Source: an uncultured SAR116 cluster alpha proteobacterium
Lineage (GTDB): Bacteria > Pseudomonadota > Alphaproteobacteria > Puniceispirillales > Marisalimonadaceae
NCBI GenBank assembly: GCA_902595515.1
Contig: CACJQK010000002.1
Span: forward strand, 62,001-126,000
DNA: 64,000 nt
Direction of reading: 5' to 3'
Shown: positions 19,194-27,757 of the stretch, piece by piece
Layout: every line of letters starts with the position of its first letter
Position numbering within the stretch: position 1 is the first letter of the stretch
The notes under the pieces: generated by a model
The model's input: the letters and a program-made list of their open reading frames with translations, nothing else
Database searches by the model: none
What the model was told of the DNA's origin: nothing
Translations under genes and position numbers: made by a program

Positions 19194-20402
19194 ATGATAG
19201 AAAAAAATAAAAATAACCATGCATTAGATGGGATTAAGATTTTAGACCTTACAAGAGTTCTTGGTGGACCATACGCTACGCAAATATTTGCAGATCACGG
19301 AGCTGAGGTGATTAAGATAGAGTCAAAGATTGGTGATGAAGTTAGAGCTTGGGGACCACCTTTTATAAACAATATGGCATCATATTTTATAAACGTTAAT
19401 AGAAATAAGAAGTCTATAGCAATAGATCTTACCAAACAAGAAGGTAAAGAAATAATTTTAGAACTTTTAAAAAACTCAGATATACTTTTTGAAAACTTCA
19501 AAACTGGTACAATGGAAAAATGGGGTTTGGGTTATGAGGAAGTTTTGAGAGAAAAATTTCCTAAATTAATTCACTGTAGAATTTCAGGATTTGGAGCTAA
19601 AGGTCCACTTGGTGGCGCACCAGGCTATGATGCAATAGTTCAAGCTATGACTGGTATGATGTCAGTAAATGGTCATGCTGACGGAGGCGATGTAAGAATT
19701 GGTGCTCCTGTAGTAGATATGGGAACTGGACTTTATTCAACAATAGGAATTTTAATGGCACTGCAAGAAAGAGAAAAATCTGGCTTAGGTCAGTTTTTGG
19801 ATATGTCTCTTTATGATTCAGCACTTGCATTAATGCATCCGCATACCGGCAATTATTTTTTATCAAAAAAACCAGGTAAAGCTACTGGAAATGCACACCC
19901 AAATATTTCCCCATATGATAAATTCAAAACAGCAACTAATGAGATTTTTATGGGAATTGGAAACGATGCTGGTTTTATAAGACTCTGTAAAGCTCTGAAT
20001 TTAGACCATCTTGCAAAAGATGAAAGATTTTTAACTAACGGTGATAGAGTAAAAAACAGAATAGAACTTACCAAATATTTAGAAGATGCTCTTAGTAATG
20101 TGGATGGAGTTGAATTTTCAGAAAAACTATTGTCAGCAGGCGTTCCTGCAGGGCCCGTAAGGAATATAGAAGAAGCTCTAAATCATCCTCAAACAATAGA
20201 AAGAGAAATGACTATCTCAAAAGAGGATTACAAAGGTGTTTCTTCACCAATTAAGTTTAGTAGATCTGAAGCAGTAGGAGTTAAACATAAACCACCTGTT
20301 ATTGGGGAACATACAAGAGAAGTCTTAAGAGAAAATGGATATACAGAAGATGGAATTAATAGACTTTTTGAAAATAAAATTATTTTTGAAAACAAGTCTT
20401 AA
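19194..20402 (+). CDS. Class III CoA-transferase (CaiB/BaiF family)
   Basis: Moves CoA between carboxylic acids, about 402 residues. DGIKILDLTRVLGGPYATQI opens the fold; GAEVIKIESKIGDEVRAWGPP near residue 45 binds CoA; GAPGYDAIVQAMTGMM has the family's catalytic Asp (GYD) near residue 148; GAPVVDMGTGLYS follows. I start it at the ATG at 19194, preceded by AGAAAG; a TTG at 19176 immediately after the previous stop is an in-frame alternative adding six residues. Last gene of the plus-strand liu operon, ending one base from convergent aroE. Acceptor and donor acids are unknown; succinyl-CoA is a common donor in this family. Confidence 0.88.
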   Translation: MIEKNKNNHALDGIKILDLTRVLGGPYATQIFADHGAEVIKIESKIGDEVRAWGPPFINNMASYFINVNRNKKSIAIDLTKQEGKEIILELLKNSDILFENFKTGTMEKWGLGYEEVLREKFPKLIHCRISGFGAKGPLGGAPGYDAIVQAMTGMMSVNGHADGGDVRIGAPVVDMGTGLYSTIGILMALQEREKSGLGQFLDMSLYDSALALMHPHTGNYFLSKKPGKATGNAHPNISPYDKFKTATNEIFMGIGNDAGFIRLCKALNLDHLAKDERFLTNGDRVKNRIELTKYLEDALSNVDGVEFSEKLLSAGVPAGPVRNIEEALNHPQTIEREMTISKEDYKGVSSPIKFSRSEAVGVKHKPPVIGEHTREVLRENGYTEDGINRLFENKIIFENKS

Positions 20403-20403
20403 T

Positions 20404-21255
20404 TCAAATATATAGCTTATCGAAATAATGTTTTCTTAACTTATGTATATGATTTGTAAGATCGTGAATATTTTCTTTGTTTTCAGTAAAATATAAAAAA
20501 GAATCTATTGCTTGAAAAATAAAAAGATCAATGCCTGAAATAATTTTTGCTCCAACTTGTTCACCCTTCTTAATAAAATTAGTTTTAGCTGGTGTGTACA
20601 CTGCATCAAAAATCCATTGTTTCTTATTCGGCATTAGATTACCTAATGGACATCCTGGAAAATCATAATGACCAACTGGTGTGCAGTTAATTATACCATC
20701 AAAACTATATAAATTTTTTTCTATTTGATTAGGTTTAGTTACAACACAATTTATATTCAAAATGCTTAAATCTTTAGATAAGCTGTTCGCTTTTATTTCA
20801 TCTTTATCAATTAAAAAAATCTTTTCTGCTCCTAGAGAAGCTAGACTAAAAGAAATTGCTCTACTTACACCACCAGCACCTAAGACTAAAATTGTTCCAG
20901 GAGTATTTTTACCAAAATGAAAATTATAAGTTTTCAAAAAACCTGTATAATCAGTATTCTGAGCTGTAATTTTTTTTTTGAATATAAGTGTATTTGCTGA
21001 TCCAACATTTCTTGAGTTCTTAGATATATTATCAACATGCTTGATTACTTTTTCTTTAAAAGGAAATGTAATATTCACTCCTTTGAACCCAGCAGCTCTT
21101 AATTCTTCTAACAAAACTACGAAATAATTTTCATCTTTATCTTTCAAATCAAACAATAAATATTCCAAGGAGATTTGAAATATTTTTGCAAGACGGATAT
21201 GAATATCTGGAGCATTTGAGGATGAGATATTGTGACCTATTAATCCAATTTTCAT
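20404..21255 (-). CDS. aroE: Shikimate/quinate dehydrogenase paralogue (AroE-like)
   Basis: NAD(P)-dependent dehydrogenase of the AroE fold, 283 residues. GVNITFPFKEKVI near residue 60 has the catalytic lysine, QNTDYTGF near 104 the conserved Asp, and GAGGVSRAISFSLASLGA near 126 the nucleotide-binding loop. The N-terminal substrate motif, usually HS-x-SP-x-xHN, is instead NISSSNAPDIHIRL. This resembles YdiB/quinate-type paralogues rather than biosynthetic AroE, so it may act on quinate or another hydroxyacid. The symbol is therefore tentative. It is followed upstream, in the same direction, by a DUF3108 gene with a 3-base gap. Confidence 0.78.
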   Translation of the reverse strand: MKIGLIGHNISSSNAPDIHIRLAKIFQISLEYLLFDLKDKDENYFVVLLEELRAAGFKGVNITFPFKEKVIKHVDNISKNSRNVGSANTLIFKKKITAQNTDYTGFLKTYNFHFGKNTPGTILVLGAGGVSRAISFSLASLGAEKIFLIDKDEIKANSLSKDLSILNINCVVTKPNQIEKNLYSFDGIINCTPVGHYDFPGCPLGNLMPNKKQWIFDAVYTPAKTNFIKKGEQVGAKIISGIDLFIFQAIDSFLYFTENKENIHDLTNHIHKLRKHYFDKLYI

Positions 21256-21258
21256 AAT

Positions 21259-22041
21259 CTAAAGCGTCTTTCGAATAAGACGTATAACTACTGTTCCAAA
21301 CCATCTCTTTATCTGAATTCTAACGGGCACATAATCTTTATTCTGATCTTTGCCAAAAAATACTTTGATGTCAGAAATCTTATCTTCACTTGGTTTCCAT
21401 TTTGTTTTAAGCCTATGACCACCTATTGGAAAAACTCTCAATCCACATATCAGCACATTGCCTTTATATGATTTGGGTCTGTCATTATCAATTGTGCTAT
21501 TTCCAATCGTTTTAATTTTCAAATCATATCGCCTTCTGCCATCGAAAACCTTGAAGTTTTGGTCACAGGTATTTTCTTCATTGATTTTTTCAATAACTCT
21601 CATAAAAGCTGTTATAGGATCAATTACATTAACCAAACTTGACTTTTGAACTTCATGATATTTTTTAAGATCTAAAGTAGGAACATTTACATAACTTACA
21701 GTTTTATAATCATTGACCCATGCAATATCCGAAGTCCGCTTTTTCTTATTAAATACTCCACTAGCTGAAAATTTATTTGGCAACCAAATAGCTTTTTTTT
21801 TTATGGATGACGATTTTAATACGCCATCGTACTCATATAATGCGTCTAAAATACCAGCAGTTTGTGATTTAATATCAATATTTAAATTTTGAGATGTTGA
21901 TCTAAAAAAAACTTCTGCTTTACCAACAATTAAATTTCCAAATTGAACCTCATAGTAATAATTTTCTTGTTTGGAACTTGCTGAAAAATTAAGTAAGGAA
22001 AAGATTATTAAAAAAATTATAACATTTAAAAATTTATTCAT
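21259..22041 (-). CDS. DUF3108 domain exported protein
   Basis: About 260 residues with an N-terminal hydrophobic segment (MNKFLNVIIFLIIFSLLNFSASS) that looks like a signal peptide, so probably periplasmic. The start of the mature part, YYYEVQFGNLIVGKAEVFFRST, and the Tyr-Asp-Leu-Lys core near residue 170 fit DUF3108, a beta-rich family common in Proteobacteria with unknown function. The ATG at 22039-22041 is preferred over a TTG six bases upstream because it places the signal peptide correctly. Neighbours are aroE-like (3-base gap) and NrtS; no functional link is evident. Confidence 0.75.
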   Translation of the reverse strand: MNKFLNVIIFLIIFSLLNFSASSKQENYYYEVQFGNLIVGKAEVFFRSTSQNLNIDIKSQTAGILDALYEYDGVLKSSSIKKKAIWLPNKFSASGVFNKKKRTSDIAWVNDYKTVSYVNVPTLDLKKYHEVQKSSLVNVIDPITAFMRVIEKINEENTCDQNFKVFDGRRRYDLKIKTIGNSTIDNDRPKSYKGNVLICGLRVFPIGGHRLKTKWKPSEDKISDIKVFFGKDQNKDYVPVRIQIKRWFGTVVIRLIRKTL

Positions 22042-22054
22042 TATCAAATTATTT

Positions 22055-22279
22055 TCATCTAACTGTTAACTGCTCTTTTTTAATAGCAAGTACAGAGGAA
22101 ATAGTTGAAACACAAAAGGGCACACAAAAAGTAATTAAGATTTTAGTCCAATTTGTTACTGTCATCGTTCCTAAAAAAATATGATCCCCATGATTAATTA
22201 TTGCTAAAATGATTCCTACTATCAAAGCCATTTTAAAAGCTCTAAGAAAAACATCTTTTCTAAATGCTATATGAAACAT
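22055..22279 (-). CDS. nrtS: NrtS-like small membrane protein
   Basis: A 74-residue protein with two transmembrane segments (about 14-30 and 45-64). INHGDHIFLG between them, and WTKILITFCVPFCVSTISSVLA in the second half, match the NrtS family, reported as small nitrate/nitrite transporters in marine bacteria. I start at the ATG at 22277-22279; a TTG directly before it would add one Met. No nitrate or nitrite reductase is present in the window, so an actual nitrogen role is not shown by context. Confidence 0.68.
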   Translation of the reverse strand: MFHIAFRKDVFLRAFKMALIVGIILAIINHGDHIFLGTMTVTNWTKILITFCVPFCVSTISSVLAIKKEQLTVR

Positions 22280-22379
22280 CAATTTTCCACCAAAAATTTA
22301 TATTATTTGCAAAAACTAACATAATATACAAAACTTAAAATTGTAATAAATTTAAGATGTTTTTTAGTCTGGAGAAACA

Positions 22380-22685
22380 ATGTTAATAAAAATTTTTGTA
22401 AGAACTTTCTCATCTACTGAAGATTGTGAATTATTTGAATCAATACTTGAAACTAGATGGCCTAATTTACTTCAACAAGTAAAAGGAGTTAGGTTTAGAG
22501 CTATGAAAAATCCGCAAACACCCAACGTAAGTGTGGTTTTATGGGAGTTTCCTGATGCTGAATCAATGAAAAAAATTGATAAGTTAATTGACGAAAACAT
22601 TGCTAAATATGTCAAAACCTTATCACCTAAAACAATCCACTTTGTTGGTGGAGTTACTCAAGATTTTGGAGAAACATCATTTTAG
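22380..22685 (+). CDS. Uncharacterised 101-residue protein, possible dimeric alpha/beta barrel
   Basis: I do not recognise a family with certainty. The pattern of strands and amphipathic helices (LIKIFVRTF strand, CELFESILETRWPNLLQQV helix, VSVVLWEFPDAESMKKIDKLIDENIAKYV strand-helix) resembles a ferredoxin-like dimeric alpha/beta-barrel (ABM-type) subunit. It has no signal peptide or cysteine-rich motif. GGAG lies 8 bases before the ATG (22371-22380). It starts 8 bases before, and in the same direction as, a class III aminotransferase; a second about 100-residue protein follows that gene. Such barrels often are monooxygenases or isomerase-like, but no catalytic residue is apparent. Confidence 0.65.
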   Translation: MLIKIFVRTFSSTEDCELFESILETRWPNLLQQVKGVRFRAMKNPQTPNVSVVLWEFPDAESMKKIDKLIDENIAKYVKTLSPKTIHFVGGVTQDFGETSF

Positions 22686-22693
22686 AAAACAAA

Positions 22694-24025
22694 ATGAAAC
22701 TTAGTAATATTTTTCCAAGACATTCAAATTATGATCTACCCACAGCTATTAAAGGTGAAGGATGTTACATAATAGACAATAATGGAAAAAAATATATTGA
22801 TGGTTCAGGTGGTGCTGCAGTTTCATGCTTAGGTCATTCTGACAATACTGTAAAAGACGCAATTATTAATCAAACTGAAAAATTAGCTTATGCCCATACA
22901 TCTTTTTTTACTAACGAACCTGCTGAAAAACTAGCAAATTTATTAGCTAAAATTTCTCCATCTGGACTAGATAAAGTATACCTTGTTTCAAGTGGTTCTG
23001 AAGCGGTAGAGGCCGCAATAAAACTTTCAAAACAATATTTTATTGAAATAGGAAAACCAAAAAAACACAAGGTTATATCTAGACGACAAAGTTATCATGG
23101 AAACACTCTTGGAGCTTTAGCATCTGGGGGTAATATTTGGAGAAGAAATTTTTTTGAAGATTTACTAATTGAAACCAGCTTAATTTCACCTTGTTACATA
23201 TATAGAAATAAAAAATCAGATGAAACAGAATGGGATTATGGACAAAGAGTTGCAAAAGAATTAGAAGATGAAATTTTAAATTTGGGCCCAGATAATGTTA
23301 TGGCTTTTATTGCAGAGACAGTTGTTGGAGCAACTGCAGGTGCTCTTACAGCTGTACCAGGATATTTCAAGCTTATAAGGGAAATTTGTGATAAATACGA
23401 TGTTTTATTAATTTTAGATGAAGTTATGTGTGGTATGGGAAGAACGGGATCTTTATTTGCTTGCGATGATGAACTAGTTATTCCTGATATTATCACTATC
23501 GCTAAAGGTTTGGGAGCAGGATATCAGCCAATTGGAGCTATGATATGTCAAAATCATATATATGAAGCGATAGAAAGTGGATCTGGATTTTTTCAACATG
23601 GACACACATATCTTGGTCATCCTATAGCATGTGCAGCTTCATATGCAGTTTTAGGTAAATTAATAAATGATAATTATCCGTCTAAAGTAAGAGAAAAGGG
23701 TGACATACTTCAAGAAAGCTTCACAAGATCATTAGGCCAAAATCAATATATTGGCGATATTAGAGGTAGAGGTTTATTCAGAGCTATAGAACTTGTAGCT
23801 GATAGATCAACTAAGGAGCCTTTTCCTAAAAAATTAAATGTAGCAGGAAAAATTAAGAAAAAGGCTTTAGACGAAGGATTAATTTGCTATCCAATGCAGG
23901 GAACAATAAACGGAGAAATTGGCGATCATATTCTAATTGCACCTCCGTTTATTATTAATGAAAATGAGATTGATGAAATTTCTGAAAAACTCAAAATCGC
24001 TATTGATTCTGTTTGTAACTTTTGA
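22694..24025 (+). CDS. Class III aminotransferase (PLP-dependent)
   Basis: A 443-residue omega-amino-acid:pyruvate-type transaminase. YLVSSGSEAVEAAIKLSKQY near residue 97 and RRQSYHGNTLGALASGG near 132 bind PLP and phosphate; LILDEVMCGMGRTG near 238 supplies the Asp; the Schiff-base lysine is in ITIAKGLGAGYQPIGA near 272; the large-domain GRGLFRAIELV is near 357. It sits between two about 100-residue unknown genes on the same strand and converges on the first HAAT importer. Substrate cannot be told from sequence; beta-alanine, taurine-like, polyamine or other omega-amino acids all fit the subfamily. Confidence 0.9.
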   Translation: MKLSNIFPRHSNYDLPTAIKGEGCYIIDNNGKKYIDGSGGAAVSCLGHSDNTVKDAIINQTEKLAYAHTSFFTNEPAEKLANLLAKISPSGLDKVYLVSSGSEAVEAAIKLSKQYFIEIGKPKKHKVISRRQSYHGNTLGALASGGNIWRRNFFEDLLIETSLISPCYIYRNKKSDETEWDYGQRVAKELEDEILNLGPDNVMAFIAETVVGATAGALTAVPGYFKLIREICDKYDVLLILDEVMCGMGRTGSLFACDDELVIPDIITIAKGLGAGYQPIGAMICQNHIYEAIESGSGFFQHGHTYLGHPIACAASYAVLGKLINDNYPSKVREKGDILQESFTRSLGQNQYIGDIRGRGLFRAIELVADRSTKEPFPKKLNVAGKIKKKALDEGLICYPMQGTINGEIGDHILIAPPFIINENEIDEISEKLKIAIDSVCNF

Positions 24026-24072
24026 TTTGATGAATTTAAATATAATCTTAACTTTGAATAGAAAATAATTTC

Positions 24073-24375
24073 ATGTATGTAAGAGTAGTAACTATTAAAT
24101 GCCCAAACCAAACAGCAAAAAAAGCTATAAAGCTACATAGTAATCAAGTAGCACATGAGCAAATGAAAGTTGGTCTTATAAAACAAACAACTGTTGACAT
24201 TTCTGAAACAAATTTTCTTACTGTGAAATATTGGATTTCAAAGTCACACTTTGAAAAAGGTAGAAAAAATTGGATTAAAATTAGTCAAGAATTTAATGAA
24301 ATGGGGGCAATTGTTTCTGGTGTTGGAGGTGAAGCTGATATTAATATGCTAGATGATTTCAATAATCATATCTAA
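24073..24375 (+). CDS. Uncharacterised 100-residue protein
   Basis: Unknown family. The start MYVRVVTIKCPNQTAKKAIKLH and a closing hydrophobic ISQEFNEMGAIVSGVGGEADIN suggest an alpha/beta fold similar in size to the 101-residue protein encoded on the other side of the aminotransferase, though I see no clear sequence identity between them. It starts 47 bases after the aminotransferase and its stop codon abuts, without a gap, the convergent livF stop. Coding is supported by an uninterrupted frame and AT-rich wobble positions like neighbouring genes. Confidence 0.6.
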   Translation: MYVRVVTIKCPNQTAKKAIKLHSNQVAHEQMKVGLIKQTTVDISETNFLTVKYWISKSHFEKGRKNWIKISQEFNEMGAIVSGVGGEADINMLDDFNNHI

Positions 24376-25065
24376 CTAAACACCTAAATATCTCTGAGCA
24401 ATTTTGCTTGTTAAATCATTTGAAAAACCATTCCATACTGTTTTTCCTTTTTCTAAAATATAAAATTTATCAGCTAAATCTTGGAGTTGTTTAAGTGATT
24501 TATCAATTATTAAAATTGAAACACCTTTATTTTTTAAAATTGTTATAACTCTCCATATTTCTGACCTTATAGTTGGGGACAAACCTTCAGTAGCTTCATC
24601 TAAAATGAGTAAGTCTGGATTTGTCATTAATGCCCTCCCAATTACGAGCATTTGTTGTTCACCACCGGATAAAGTAGAAGCACTTTGATATTTTCTTTCT
24701 GCTAATTTTGGAAATAAATGAAAAACCATTTGTTGAGTCCATTCTCCTTCAACTGCAGTTGCTGTAAGATTCTCCGATACAGTCAAGTTTGTAAATGCCC
24801 TTCTACCCTCTGGCACAAGGCCAATACCCAATTGAGCAATTTTATAACTTGGCTGATTTACAATTGAAATATTTTTAAATTTTATCTCACCCTCATAACT
24901 GCTTATTAAACCACAAATTGATCTTATTGTGGTTGATTTGCCCATGCCATTTCTACCAAGAAGGGCAACAACTTCACCCTGATTTATTTCTAGATTCACA
25001 CCAAAGAGAGCTTGACTTAAGCCGTACCATGACTTTAATTCATTTATTTCAAGAAGTTTTTCCAT
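24376..25065 (-). CDS. livF: Branched-chain amino acid-type ABC transporter ATPase (LivF), importer 1
   Basis: ATP-binding subunit of a HAAT importer, 229 residues. Walker A GRNGMGKSTT near residue 37, signature LSGGEQQML near 132, Walker B LLILDEATEGLSP near 153, and GLVPEGRRAFTNLTV, the LivF-type loop, near 80. Its ATG overlaps the livG TGA (one-base overlap at 25065). The H-loop histidine is replaced: the segment after Walker B reads ILIIDKSLKQ where LivF usually has EQ/DH residues, so its ATPase cycle could differ. Cytosolic face of the membrane. Confidence 0.93.
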   Translation of the reverse strand: MEKLLEINELKSWYGLSQALFGVNLEINQGEVVALLGRNGMGKSTTIRSICGLISSYEGEIKFKNISIVNQPSYKIAQLGIGLVPEGRRAFTNLTVSENLTATAVEGEWTQQMVFHLFPKLAERKYQSASTLSGGEQQMLVIGRALMTNPDLLILDEATEGLSPTIRSEIWRVITILKNKGVSILIIDKSLKQLQDLADKFYILEKGKTVWNGFSNDLTSKIAQRYLGV

Positions 25066-25814
25066 CAGATCTCATAGCCTAAATAAACATCTCTCACTAA
25101 TTCATTTTTTTTTATCTCATCAACAGTACCTGTAGCCACTATCTTCCCATAATTTATTACTGAAACCCTATCAGCCAATGCAAAAACAGCGTCCATATCA
25201 TGTTCAATTAATAAAATTGGCGAGTTAGACTTTATTTTTTTGAATAAATTAATCATCATATTTGTACCACTTTCATCCAAACCAGCCATTGGCTCATCAA
25301 ATAAAAAAACTTTTGGATCCATAGCTAAGGCTAAACCAACTTCGAGTTTTCTTCTATCACCATGGCTTAAGTCAGATGCCGAAATGTCACTTTTTTCAAA
25401 TAGTTCAATTTCCTTAAGAATTTTTTTGGCATTTGAATACAAATCTTTATTACTCCTTATACTTTTGAACAATTGAAATGTTTTACTTGATTTGTCTAAA
25501 AGAGACAAAACTATGTTATCTATTGCGCTAAACTGAGGAATGATAGAAGAAACTTGGAATGTTCTTGATATTCCAATTTTGGCTCTTTCAACATCAGTTA
25601 AGTCGGTTATGTCTTCTTGATCCAAGATAATCGAACCTATATCATTTTTGACACTTCCAACTATTTGCTTAATTAAAGTTGATTTTCCTGCTCCATTAGG
25701 TCCAATTAAAGCATGTATTTCGTCAAAATGAAGGTCTATTGTAATCTCATCGGTAACTTTAAAAGCGCCATATGATTTTGATAAGTTTTTAATATTTAAA
25801 ATTTTATTTTTCAT
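25065..25814 (-). CDS. livG: Branched-chain amino acid-type ABC transporter ATPase (LivG), importer 1
   Basis: Second ATPase of importer 1, 249 residues. Walker A GPNGAGKSTLIKQIVG near residue 37, LivG-type GISRTFQVSSIIPQFSAIDN near 86, signature DLSHGDRRKLEVGLALA near 150 (a variant of LSxGxQ), Walker B VFLFDEPMAGLDE near 170, and H-loop ILLIEHDMDAVFALADRV near 197. The start overlaps the livM stop by 11 bases. The C-terminal GTVDEIKKNELVRDVYLG is typical of LivG/LivF. Confidence 0.93.
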   Translation of the reverse strand: MKNKILNIKNLSKSYGAFKVTDEITIDLHFDEIHALIGPNGAGKSTLIKQIVGSVKNDIGSIILDQEDITDLTDVERAKIGISRTFQVSSIIPQFSAIDNIVLSLLDKSSKTFQLFKSIRSNKDLYSNAKKILKEIELFEKSDISASDLSHGDRRKLEVGLALAMDPKVFLFDEPMAGLDESGTNMMINLFKKIKSNSPILLIEHDMDAVFALADRVSVINYGKIVATGTVDEIKKNELVRDVYLGYEI

Positions 25815-26787
25815 ATTTTAATTTTTTTTCAAACAAACTTAAAATACCTGTGCGTACATATAATATTTCTAAAATAAGAATTAATCCCAACCAAAACTGC
25901 CAATTTTCTGTGTAACTTCCTAAAGTTTGTTCTAAAACAATAAAGAAAGCTGCACCTACAAGAGGCCCATAAAGCCTTGCAATTCCTCCAAGAATTACAA
26001 ATACCATTATTTCTCCAGACATCTGCCAATTAAGAACTGAAGGACTTATGAATCTATTTAAGTCAGTATATAAAGACCCCGCTAATCCAGTAATTGTTCC
26101 AGAAATAACAAAAACTAGTAACTTAACTTTGAAAGTTTCAATGCCAACAGATTTTACTCTCTCCTCATTTTGCTTAATAGCTTGAAATGCCATACCAAAA
26201 GAAGAATTTATTAGTTTAGCTGAAATAAAAATTACTATTAACAGCCAACAAAGACATATAAAGTAAAAGGTCAATGGATCCATAGTGTTAATCATTGGCA
26301 AAGAATTTCTCATATAAATAGATAACCCATCTTCACCTCCATAGTTGGGCCAGCTAATTGCAAAAAAGTATAACATTTGCGCAAATGCAAGGGTTATCAT
26401 TATAAAGTAAACACCTGTAGTTCTTAGTGATAAAAAGCCTATAATTAGAGCTAAAAATGCACTTGATAATATTACTATTGGCCAAATTATCAACATATCA
26501 GAACTACCAGAAGTGACAAAAGGCCAACTAAACATTAATTCTGAGTTCAAAGCATGGAAAGATAGTATTCCTGTTACATAACCACCTAATCCAAAAAAAG
26601 CGGCATGACCAAAAGAAATTAAGCCGCAGTAACCGAGTGCTAAATTTAGTCCAATTCCTGCAATGCCAAGAATAACTACTTTTGTTGTTAAAGTTATGTA
26701 ATAAGGCTCTTCAAAAATAAATCCTAAAACCGGAATTAAAAAAAGAAAAAACAAAATCCATTTATTAATTATTTTTTCAACAATCAT
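25804..26787 (-). CDS. livM: Branched-chain amino acid-type ABC transporter permease (LivM), importer 1
   Basis: Inner-membrane permease, about 327 residues with 8-10 hydrophobic segments. LGYCGLISFGHAAFFGLGGYV near residue 52 is the LivM signature, and GGIARLYGPLVGAAFF near 270 the coupling region. I start at the ATG at 26785-26787, which lies just after the livH stop (26789-26791); a TTG 15 bases upstream would overlap livH and adds only MEKLK. Transports whatever ligand the binding protein encoded at 27758-28894 presents. Confidence 0.92.
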   Translation of the reverse strand: MIVEKIINKWILFFLFLIPVLGFIFEEPYYITLTTKVVILGIAGIGLNLALGYCGLISFGHAAFFGLGGYVTGILSFHALNSELMFSWPFVTSGSSDMLIIWPIVILSSAFLALIIGFLSLRTTGVYFIMITLAFAQMLYFFAISWPNYGGEDGLSIYMRNSLPMINTMDPLTFYFICLCWLLIVIFISAKLINSSFGMAFQAIKQNEERVKSVGIETFKVKLLVFVISGTITGLAGSLYTDLNRFISPSVLNWQMSGEIMVFVILGGIARLYGPLVGAAFFIVLEQTLGSYTENWQFWLGLILILEILYVRTGILSLFEKKLKYEK

Positions 26788-26788
26788 T

Positions 26789-27706
26789 TTAAGTTTTTCC
26801 AAATAATCCAGATGGCTTTATTATAAGTATTAAAGCCATCAATATATAAATTAGCATTGAACCAATTGAAGAACCGACTGAGGTAGCGCTTGCTGGTTCC
26901 ATAAAAATTTTTAAAAGCTCTGGCAAAAACACTCTTCCGATTGTGTCAGTTACACCAACTAAAATAGATCCAATTAATGCCCCTTTTATTGAACCAATTC
27001 CTCCAATTACTATTACTACAAACGCTAAAATTAAAATAGGTTCACCCATTCCAACTTCAACTGATTGAATAGCTCCTATCATTGCTCCAGCCAAACCAGC
27101 TAGCGAAGCTCCCAATGCAAACACAATGGTATAAAGTTTTGATATATCAATACCAAGTGCTGATATCATCTGGCGATCATTTTGACCTGCTCTTATACGA
27201 ACACCTAAACGTGTTTTTGATATGAGAATATATAGCCCTGCAGCTATCAAAAGACCCATGAATATTATGAATAAACGATATTTAGAGTAAATTATATCAT
27301 CTAAAATTGGGAAAGTACCATTAAGATTTTTAGGAATATCTAAATATAAAGGAAAAGCTCCAAAACACCATCTAACACCTTCAGATAACAACAATATTAA
27401 TGCAAATGTAGCTAAAACTTGATCTAAATGGTCTCTTCTATATAAACGTCTTATGATTATAATTTCAACCAAGACACCTGCAATCGCCGCACCTGACAAA
27501 CTTGCTAATAATGCAAGCCAAAAAGAGCCTGTAAGACTTGCTATCAAAGCAGCACTAAAAGCTCCAATCATATAAAAAGATCCATGAGCCAAATTAATTA
27601 GACCCATAACTCCAAAAATAAGGGTTAGACCAGCGGACATAAGAAACAACATAGTTCCAAATTGTATGCCGTTTAATAATTGTTCAAAAATTAGTATAGA
27701 TGTCAT
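26789..27706 (-). CDS. livH: Branched-chain amino acid-type ABC transporter permease (LivH), importer 1
   Basis: Inner-membrane permease of 305 residues, about eight hydrophobic segments. GLTLIFGVMGLINLAHGSFYMIGAF near residue 26 is the LivH signature; RAGQNDRQMISALGIDISKLYTIVFALGA near 190 is the ATPase-coupling loop, followed by the conserved GGIGSIKGALIGSILVG. It is separated from the upstream binding-protein gene by a 51-base spacer containing a 10-bp-stem hairpin, and from livM by one base. Confidence 0.93.
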   Translation of the reverse strand: MTSILIFEQLLNGIQFGTMLFLMSAGLTLIFGVMGLINLAHGSFYMIGAFSAALIASLTGSFWLALLASLSGAAIAGVLVEIIIIRRLYRRDHLDQVLATFALILLLSEGVRWCFGAFPLYLDIPKNLNGTFPILDDIIYSKYRLFIIFMGLLIAAGLYILISKTRLGVRIRAGQNDRQMISALGIDISKLYTIVFALGASLAGLAGAMIGAIQSVEVGMGEPILILAFVVIVIGGIGSIKGALIGSILVGVTDTIGRVFLPELLKIFMEPASATSVGSSIGSMLIYILMALILIIKPSGLFGKT

Positions 27707-27720
27707 TTAAAAATTAGAAT

Positions 27721-27749
27721 TAGGTGATTTTTAAATTAGAAATCACCTA
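27721..27749 (-). other. Intercistronic hairpin between the importer-1 binding protein and livH
   Basis: TAGGTGATTT and AAATCACCTA (27721-27730 and 27740-27749 on the plus strand) form a perfect 10-bp stem with a 9-base loop, 8 bases after the binding-protein stop codon in the minus direction. No uninterrupted T run follows, so partial termination or 3'-end stabilisation of the binding-protein message is more likely than full termination. Confidence 0.65.
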
Positions 27750-27757
27750 TTAAATTT

